From the NCBI GenBank assembly GCA_016748015.1, contig JAAOMT010000741.1:62001-126000 (forward strand): a DNA stretch of 64,000 bases. Reading direction: 5' to 3'. Position numbers and translations under genes: made by a program. Source of the stretch: Geosiphon pyriformis (taxonomy: Eukaryota > Glomeromycota > Glomeromycetes > Archaeosporales > Geosiphonaceae). Within the stretch, counting starts at the first letter, position 1. Each line of letters starts with the position of its first letter. Below the pieces are notes generated by a model. The model had not been told where the DNA came from. It searched no databases and saw only the letters and a list, made by a program, of their open reading frames with translations. Positions 56,787 to 64,000 of the stretch are shown here, piece by piece.

Positions 56787-58226
56787 TCAGCCAAACTCAC
56801 TTTCACTGGCAAAGATTTCATTAAAATTGTTGAGCAATATTTTAAGTTGCATACCTTGGAGTGGATCTAAGTTTTCTATGTTTATTTGTTCCAATTGTTC
56901 TGGTTGGAGCAAATAACATTTGCTTTGTCCATATATTGTTTGTGATGTGATATTAACATATTCACAAAGCTGTGGAAAGTCCAGAATGGTGCTTGGTGTT
57001 TGATCCTCTATTTCAGTGCTTAAGTATCTAATAATGGTTCTGGCTGGTATTACTATGACATTTCCTGTGTTATTGTAGATGGGAATTTTGATGTGGCTGT
57101 AATCTTTGGCTGGTATATGGAGATTGATGAGTCCAATCTCTCCTGATTCACAAAGGGTTGGTTCTGTTTTAAAAATCTGATTCTGTTCTTTTACCTCCTG
57201 TTTTATTCTTATCATGTACTGGTCATATGGTGGAATAGAAATTGTTTGACCCATTGAAATAATTTCCCCTTGGTCAACAATTTCTTCTTTTGCCATATTA
57301 ACTGGTACATCTACTCTATCTGTTGATCCGAATCCCTGTATTCTTCTTACTGTTATTCCTAATTCCTCCTTCTTTCCTACTAATACTAACTGTGCTATCT
57401 TTTCATTGGGCTCTATTATATAGGCTTTTTCTGAATCATTTTGTAGCATAGCGATGATATTTCTTACATATCCTGTGTCAATTATTCCTCTTCTTATATT
57501 AATTTCTTTTTTTGCTAGACTACTCCTAAATGCCAATTGAACCATTGTTGTTGCTAGAATTTCCAGTGCTATTTTCAAATCAATGCAGGTGTGTAAATGT
57601 GGCTCCAATTTGATGGCATCTTTTCTTGGATATCTCAGATCAAACCTGGCATCAGTATCATGTACATGTTCTGGCATAATACCTTCATTATTATCACTGA
57701 ACCATTTAAGTTCCTGTTCCTTGGTAAGGTCAGGAAGTGCAATATATTGTTCATAGTTTGGATCAGAGTTTAAATCTGAGTTGGAATTGTTGTCATTGCT
57801 TTTGCCATATTGGACGGAACTAGAACTGGTGTTTTTGTTGTCATTGTTATCGAAGTTTGAATCGTAATTAGAAGTCAATTCTGATTCTGCTGCACAGCTG
57901 CTGATTGGTTCCTTTTTCTCTGGGATCATGTAGATCATGTGTAGTGATGGATTATAGATGAGGTCACACTTATTATAATACTGAAAATCACATGGAATTA
58001 AGTAATGTTGACATAATCGAGTGTTCAACTGCTCTAAACATTGCTTTTGTTCTTTCCTAGTAGGTGCCAAATGCTGGTAATGTTCATGAAATTCTCTGGA
58101 GTTGTCTTCAATGTTGCCAAAAATGTCAACAGTTTGCATGTATTTGGGTTTGGAGAGCAATAGAGGATTATTTTTTATCTCTAGTAGTTTGCTGGTTGTT
58201 GCGTCTTCTACTTTTGCATATGCCAT
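56787..58226 (-). pseudogene. dUTPase-containing Pol segment of element 4 (479-residue open frame)
   Basis: Same layout as in element 2: Cys cluster (C72, C80, C87, with two Cys now Tyr), acidic Asn/Ser linker, dUTPase motifs ARFDL (193-197; the usual Gly is Arg), AFRSSLA (232-238), GIIDTGYVRNI (247-257), EKIAQ and RRIQGFGST (294-302). A domain of unknown function and the RT lead-in (QLCEYVNITSQTIYG, FASESEFG) follow. The motif 3 Asp and Tyr are kept; the Gly-to-Arg change in motif 1 probably impairs folding or catalysis. It is the longest open frame in the window outside NOT4. It joins RT directly and so is part of Pol. Confidence 0.85.
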
Positions 58227-58359
58227 TCTCCATAATTTATCTTCGTTGTGGAGATATCCTTCTAATTGTCACAATGCTCATTTTCAGGTGTTGTTGATTG
58301 GTGTTCCTTTGCTTACCCAATTGTTTATCAGTATAGTGTACTAACATGTCTTGTCGCAT

Positions 58360-58560
58360 GTTCTTCCATGCCCAGGAATGTCATTCCACTTTCTTTGTCA
58401 TTTTGGTTGTCCAAAGTGCTCTATGACACATGGGCAGCAGTAAAATCTTGTGGCCATGGAGTATTCCTCATTGTTGCCATAGCATGTGCCCATTGACAAC
58501 AATTTCTTGCCACAATAGATGCATTCCAATTTTGGTCAATGATAATTGGTTAGTGGTAAT
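58360..58560 (-). pseudogene. zinc module of element 4 between protease and dUTPase
   Basis: The sense strand reads CIYCGKKLLSMGTC and YCCPCVIEHFGQPK, a zinc-ribbon-like cluster, followed by a stop. The second finger seen in element 2 has lost its CxxC half by a 54-bp deletion at 58389/58390. A nucleic-acid-binding role is inferred only. Confidence 0.65.
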
Positions 58561-59146
58561 GAAGTGTATGTGTCTGAACTATAAGTGCTGCTGGTGAGTG
58601 TGGTTTCTTCTTCTTTCTCCTTTCCTTTTCCCTTATTAGTTTTTTCTCACTTCCAGTTGACTGGTTCGTTTTGGTCATTATCAGTTTTCCAGTTTTGGTC
58701 AGTTTTCTAGTAAGTTCTTTGTTTTTCTTCCCTTTTTTCTTATCGTTCTATAAAAATATTGGAGGTAGCTCGTTGTGGTCTTCATCGGCCCATGAGATTT
58801 GGTAGGCTTCCCAGGTCAGTTTCCTTGTTTTTTTCTCAAACTCGATGAGCAGTTGGACGTTGCTTGGCTTAAAGTAACCACAAGTGGCTGGTGTTTGAGT
58901 ATGCTAACCACCAAAGGTTAATTGTAGCTCTTGGGTGGTCCAATCAAGGATAGTGTAAGTTTTTGACAACTAATCATTGCCCACCAGAGCCTGGTATTGT
59001 GTGGCTTCCATCACAAGAACCTTGATGGGTATAGTGATGCCATTAATTTTAATAGGTAAGTTGTCTATTTTGCCTATTGGAGTTTTGGTCGCTCCATTCA
59101 CTGTAATAATCCTTGCACTGGCAGCTCAGTCAACTCGGTGACCTAA

Positions 59147-59485
59147 TTAATTCATGAGTTGCTTTGTTATGATGCTGCCAGCTAATCTACTATTTAAGAT
59201 CAGTTTGATGGCATGGCTATCGATTTTGCCATCCATATACATAGTGATAATTGGCTTTTCTTCCAGAGCCACTCCACTAAATAATGGAATTTCGATCGTT
59301 TCCTCCAAGTCGAAGGGAAAAATGGCCGCAAGCAATTTGTTGTTGGTGACAGTTGCTGGTGGAATGTTGTTGGTAAGTGTTTGTTGTTGGTTGGATCCTG
59401 AATTGGTGGTGATAGTGTCTTCTGGGGTAACCAGAAGACTTAAATAGTTCTGAGAATTTAGGTTTTGAATGGCATTGGTACCCAA
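59147..59485 (-). pseudogene. retropepsin of element 4, catalytic Asp replaced
   Basis: The open piece contains EKPIITMYMDGKIDSHAIKL and LILNSRLAGSIITKQLMN. The D-S/T-G site reads N-S-R. The second half (RIITVNGATKTPIGKI) follows after a stop at about 59146. Inactive by family knowledge. Confidence 0.8.
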
Positions 59486-59854
59486 ATTTCAAGAATGCAA
59501 TCCTGATGGTCAGTTGGAAAAACTGGGGATTGGTTGGTGAACAACCATTGCCGATCTCCAGTTTTGTGTTATTCTAGGTTTGAAGTGGTCTAATGTTATA
59601 TTAACTGAATTTTGGGGTGGTGTCTGAATTGATTGGAGTTGATAGATTACTTGTAGCTATAGTTGATATATTATGGATGGCTGCGGTTAATATACTGCTG
59701 GTAGCTGCGGTTAATAAACTGGAGTCTAATATACTGGTGCTTGATAAATTGGCTGCTGTGTCATTGGCAGATAAGTGTTTTGATATTGTTCCTGATTTTG
59801 TTAATATCTCAGAGTTTGAAATTGGTAATCAGAGTTTCTATATTGATTTCCCGA

Positions 59855-61650
59855 TTACTGGTGATTATAAGCATTGCAATTTGCTCTGATGTGCTCTTGT
59901 TTACCACAGTTGTGGCAAACACACGTTTCTGGCTGCCACTGCTGATTGGCCAATGTTGAGAGACGTGCTTGATTTTGGGAACAATTGTAGTTTTCTGAAT
60001 TGCTGTATTGTTGAAGTGGTTGATAAATTGTGTGATTGTTAGCTAAGTATTCTTCTAATTTCTGATTAATTGAATCACTGAATTGTTTCAATTTGAAGTC
60101 CAATTCAGATGATCTGTTCATCACTAGATTAATGGCTTGGGCGTGGTTGGCCTCAGACTCAGCTGATTTGAAATTTCTGGTGCATGTAACTGCATTTTGA
60201 AGAGTGTCTGGATGCAATGGGCATATATATTGCAAGATGCTGCTGTGTAGGCCATGGATAAACTGGTTGAAGATCTGTGGCACTGTAAAATAGTTGGTGT
60301 CAATTGTCTGGATCTGGTGCAAATTTCTATAAAAGCGTCCCAGATAAGTGGTGACTGCTTCAGTTTCTCCTTGTTTCATGGTGGTAAATGTATTGACTAG
60401 GCAGTTGATACTGTTGTTGTTGCTGAAGTATCTTAAAAATTCTACTTTGAAGGCATTGAAGTCTTGTGGTTTATTGATCAAGCTCTAATACCATGAATTG
60501 GCGGTATCTTTGAAAAAATAGGGAATGGCTTGCATTGCTTGAGCATCATTCTATCCATTAGCTGCAATGGCTTTTTCCACATCATTCAGCCATACTTGAG
60601 CATCATCCTCTTCGCCAGTGAAATTATCCAGTTTCATGATTGGTACATAGGCCATTAGATCTAAGTTGGAGGGTTGTAGTGGCTGTTGAAATGGTTGTTG
60701 ATTTTGTTAAAGTGGCTGCTATATGGATTCGGCTATTGGATCAATTTGTGGTTGATCGATAATGATTACTGGAGATAAGTTTGATTGATTAATTGAATTG
60801 GGGTTTTGATTATTCTGAGTTGGCAGTGTCTAAATATTCGGAGTTTCAACTTCCAGATTTACTGAATTTAAATTTTGCTGGTTTTGAAGATTCGGAGTTT
60901 CAAATTTCAGGTTTTCAGTGATCAGGTTCTGGTAAGTGAATTTTTGATCCTCAGTTTCTTCTTCTTCCTCTTCTTTTGATTCCATTATCTTCCACAAATC
61001 AGAGATTCCAAAGTCTGATGGAGGTGGTGGTGATCAAATTCCTGATGGTGTTGGTAATTATGATTTAAATCTTTTGAAATATTCGCCGTATGGTCCTAAT
61101 AACTCTGCTTTCCTTTGTTTACTTTGGAATAGAAATCGTCCAAATGTTGATGTCACATTTAGGGTAGATGCGTCTGCTAATGTAATATTGATAGTGCTTC
61201 TGGGTGTGTGATGATATGATAAATATGGTGGGAATTCAATTTTTTGTTTCTTCTAGGTTGGTAGTTGTATTTCTTTAGGTGTTACTGCTGGTGTTTGTAA
61301 CCTTTTTTTGCCTTTATCTGCATAGGTGATAGGAAATTGTTGTTGAGTGTACTTTTCAATAGTTTGGTTGATTTTTTTTATTATTGGTGCAAAACTATAG
61401 TTCCTTGGTAAGTTGGTGTGTTGGAATAATTCTGTGTAAAAGTTTTCTCTTGCTGCTTTAATGTTAACTGTTTCTCCTAAGCATTCAGTAATTTTGTCAT
61501 TGACGTAGAAGTTGAAGGCTGATTTGGCTGGGTAATGATTACTGTTTAATCCTAATTGTCAGGTGTATTGTTGAAACAAGGATTTCACAAATCCTAAATG
61601 GTTTGCTCCTATATTTTCTGATTCTGTCACTTTTGGTTTGTTCTTGTTGG
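59855..61650 (-). pseudogene. Gag of element 4 (broken)
   Basis: About 61650-61020 carries the N-terminal domain (KSAFNFYVNDKITECLG), then an acidic Glu-rich and Asn/Pro segment. 60481-59855 is a 208-residue open piece with the capsid (EAVTTYLGRFYRNLHQIQ) and an intact CCHC knuckle (CHNCGKQEHIRANC). Stops at conserved Trp and Gln codons split the N-terminal half. Confidence 0.82.
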
Positions 61651-61673
61651 TGCTAGTTTTCTGTAGAATTATA

Positions 61674-61690
61674 CCTCACAGAGAGCACCA
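61674..61690 (-). other. primer-binding site of element 4
   Basis: TGGTGCTCTCTGTGAGG on the minus strand, two bases inside the 5' LTR. It complements a tRNA ending CCA; the tRNA is not identified. Confidence 0.78.
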
Positions 61691-61692
61691 AA

Positions 61693-62618
61693 TGTTATAG
61701 GTGGTGTCTTAAGGGTTCTGAGTAAATAACAACCCGTAACTTAGTGCTCAAAGTGATTAGTGTGGATGATAATCTGAAAGTGTTTTATCTGAAGGTTTTC
61801 CAATCAAGTTCTTTGTATAATGGACAAAGATTCAATGATAACAGTTTATTAGTAGTTTCCTGAAACCGTAGTTTCGTTGATTGCTTGCTTAGCTTGATGG
61901 TTGATGATTCTCCTGGTACAATATCCTCTGTAAGTGTATACCAGTGCTGTTTCTTAATGTCAGTTCCTCCATAAGTCTTCCAAGAGTAAGTATTGTTAAG
62001 CAAGTTTATTTCTCTGTAAGTCCTCCAAGAGTAAGTAATTTTTAAGTAAGTTTTATTCTTCCGTAAGTCTTTCAAGAGTAAATTCTTTAATCAAGTTAGT
62101 AGACAACAAATAAAATAAAGAAAGATAAAAGAGAAAATAAGAAATAAGCCAAGGTGATTTGCAAGTTAGTATCCCGTCAATAGCCGTGATTAAAAACTAT
62201 TGTTCCAGTATGGTTAAGTATCAGTTACTATCAACATGAAGTGTTGATAATAAAGAATGAATTTGATATAGTGAATAATTATTTATTTGAGGATTGTGGT
62301 AACTAGGCTAGGAATTCTTGATGTCAATTCTGTCTTTTCTGTTTCCAACACTACTGCTATATATACATATTTGAGATTCTTCAATTCCTCAATTCTTTGT
62401 GACAGAAATCCTGGAATTCCTGGAATCTTGCAATTCCTGATAAAAGGAATCCTGGAATTCTGGAATCCTGCGATTCCTTGTCAGAGAATCCTGAAATTCC
62501 TGGAATCCTGCAATTCCTCTGAAAGGAATCTTGGAATTCTACCTTTACTATGTCTACATCTGATTGGCTAATATCTACTAACTAATACTACTATATTTTT
62601 TATATTCTATGAGTAACA
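61693..62618 (-). repeat. right (5') LTR of element 4, family B
   Basis: From TGTTATAGGTGG to GAGTAACA, 926 bp, the same length as its partner. TATATATA at 62358-62365, GGAATTCC-type array at about 62390-62540, stem-loop CTATCAACA/TGTTGATA(A) at 62228-62250. Confidence 0.92.
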
Positions 62619-64000
62619 TTATCATGATTTTGTTAACGGTATTTTCTGTTTTTTTCTGTGTTCTATGTGGCAATGTCTTTCTAGTGTCTTGATATTGAAT
62701 AATTTGTTGATTAATTATAATTTTCATCTCTTGGTGTTGAATTAATTAAAAGAGTTGTTGTGCTAGTGAGTGGATATTGTCTGTAATTTCCATTTTTCTG
62801 ATCTTTCTTGTTGCATCTACCATGTCTTTATATATTCTTTTGATGAATTAATTAACGTATTGTTGTCAATAATGATGATTGGTTTTAGATCTCATGGAAT
62901 CTCCTCTGATTGGACTAGTATCTTCTGTACTCCTAATTGTGAAATATTACTGGTGAATAGTAGTGTGATGTTGTGATATAGTTTTAGTCAATCTCTATGT
63001 GCTGCTTTGATTAAGATTTTGTTATCCAGTCTTAATTTGTAAGCTTCATTCTCTAAAATTTCTTCTATGTGAAATAGTCCATCCCATTTGGGTTTGAATT
63101 TTCCACTCCATTGTTTTTCCACTTTGGTACTTTGTCTCCAATCTTGAATTCAACTGGTTTGTTTGGTAGTTAATTATCATGTCTTTTTTTCTGTTTCTCT
63201 TGTGACTTTTGTATGTTATCAACTGCTCTTCTTCATTTGTTTTCCAATGTTTTCATTAAGTTATATGTTCTTCTTAACAATGTTTCTTAGAAATTCTCTT
63301 CTGTTATTGGTTCAGTTGGATATGTGTTAACCTCTATCTCAATTGGTAATGTTGCTGTTCTACCGTATATCAATTCAAATGGTGTTGCTTGTGTGGTGTC
63401 TTGCTTCATTGTCCAATAAGCAAATAATACTGATGATATGAACAAATCTCATTCGTTCTGGTTTTTTTGGCTGAGTTTCGCTATTGCTTCACACAATGTT
63501 CTATTAAATCTTTCAACTAATCCATTGGTTTGTGGATGGTATGGTAATGATAGTGGTCTTTTAATTCCGAATCTTTGGCTTAGTTCTGCTAATGTTCTAT
63601 TCACAAAATAGGTTCCTTGGTCTGATAATAGTTTTTTTGGACATCTATGTCAACAAATCAGATCTTGATGAATGAATTTGGCAATAGATTCTGCATCCAT
63701 TCTTTGAATTGCTTTGGCTTCTGGCCATTTAGTAAGATAGTCCATGACTATTGCAATATATCTGTTGCCTCTGCTGGTAATTGTCAATGGTCCGACTAAA
63801 TCGATTTCAATGCAGTCAAATGGTTGTCTCACTTTGATTGGTCTCAATGGTTTGCTGAGTCTTTGTTCCTTTTCTTCTTTGACAAGCATCACAATTTTGC
63901 ACATATTGAATGATGTCTGGATACATTAATGGCCAATAGTATCTCTTTCTGGTTCTTTCCATAGTTGTTTCTTTATGGAAATGTCCTGCAGTTGGATCTG
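62619..64000 (-). pseudogene. integrase and Pol C-terminal region of element 3 (to window edge)
   Basis: From 64000 downward the sense strand gives the zinc domain, the core start (63904-63650, IEIDLVGPLTITSRGNRY), DQG and NxLVERFN-type motifs at about 63620-63500 in broken frames, the post-integrase module (about 63180-63000) and the start of the C-terminal region, which continues at 52451 across element 4. Stops occur throughout. Confidence 0.8.

Larger units (their letters stand above)
52452..62618 (-). mobile_element. Ty3/gypsy retrotransposon, element 4 (complete ends, defective)
   Basis: Two LTRs of the same length, 926 bp each, enclose a primer-binding site, Gag, retropepsin, zinc module, dUTPase, RT, RNase H, integrase, C-terminal region and polypurine tract. 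TTAC (52448-52451) and TTAT (62619-62622) flank it. It inserted in the Pol C-terminal region of element 3. The long open frames (479 residues around dUTPase, 256 in integrase) make it the best preserved element here, yet protease and RT catalytic residues are lost. Confidence 0.93.
50317..64000 (-). mobile_element. Ty3/gypsy retrotransposon, element 3 (right part outside window)
   Basis: Minus sense. Left (3') LTR at 50317-51180, then Pol C-terminal region, then, after an inverted solo LTR (51503-52297) and the whole of element 4 (52452-62618), the integrase region to the window edge. Sequence on the two sides of element 4 joins by comparison with element 4's own Pol. Same family as elements 2 and 4, older than element 4. 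Confidence 0.88.

Noticed and set aside
56787-58226. Host dUTPase gene
   Set aside because: Fused in frame to zinc and RT lead-in sequence within a retroelement, with the same arrangement in element 2.

Overview
The window looks like repeat-rich DNA from a filamentous fungus, most plausibly an early-diverging lineage such as the arbuscular mycorrhizal fungi. That placement is an inference from three things: one intron-rich host gene of fungal type, extreme AT-richness, and dense Ty3/gypsy and LINE content. No tRNA, rRNA or CRISPR locus was seen.

One convincing host gene is present: a NOT4-type E3 ubiquitin ligase of the CCR4-NOT complex (minus strand, 39183 to 33741). It has nine inferred exons, an intact C4C4 RING, an RRM, a CCCH finger, long low-complexity tails and a C-terminal coiled coil. 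It sits as a CpG-containing, more GC-rich island between very AT-rich flanks.

Everything else is nested retrotransposon. Left block: a decayed Ty3/gypsy element (element 1, 1-8164, minus, running off the left edge) carries two solo LTRs in its reverse transcriptase (2120-3084 and 3129-3976). It is itself inserted in an extremely eroded LINE (LINE D, 8165 to about 14100). Next comes LINE A (minus, about 31303 to 14385), split at its RT by a 10.1-kb Ty3/gypsy element (element 2, 17363-27491). Right block: LINE B (plus, about 40630-45730), then LINE C (plus, 47236-50316). LINE C carries a solo LTR (48265-49099) and is cut by element 3 (minus, 50317 to beyond 64000). Element 3 contains an inverted solo LTR (51503-52297) and a further complete element, element 4 (52452-62618).

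Elements 2 and 4 share an unusual order: Gag (capsid plus CCHC knuckle), retropepsin, cysteine-rich zinc modules, dUTPase, RT, RNase H, integrase, then a C-terminal region of unknown function that reaches the polypurine tract. All show stops, frameshifts and lost catalytic residues, mostly explicable as C-to-T or G-to-A transitions, so none looks autonomous. LINE copies A, B and C are related and encode an RRM/CCHC ORF1 and an APE-type endonuclease, RT and RNase H ORF2.

The most interesting non-coding signal is in the LTRs. Four LTR types begin TGTTA and normally end GTAACA. Where both flanks can be read, insertion sites show 4-bp duplications, some of them diverged. Each type carries its own tandem array, usually palindromic, just upstream of a TATA box (12-bp, 20-bp, 40-bp, or GGAATTCC-type). 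Two types share the rest of the LTR but differ in the array, which suggests an exchangeable upstream module. Those two types also share a conserved pair of stem-loops downstream of the TATA box.
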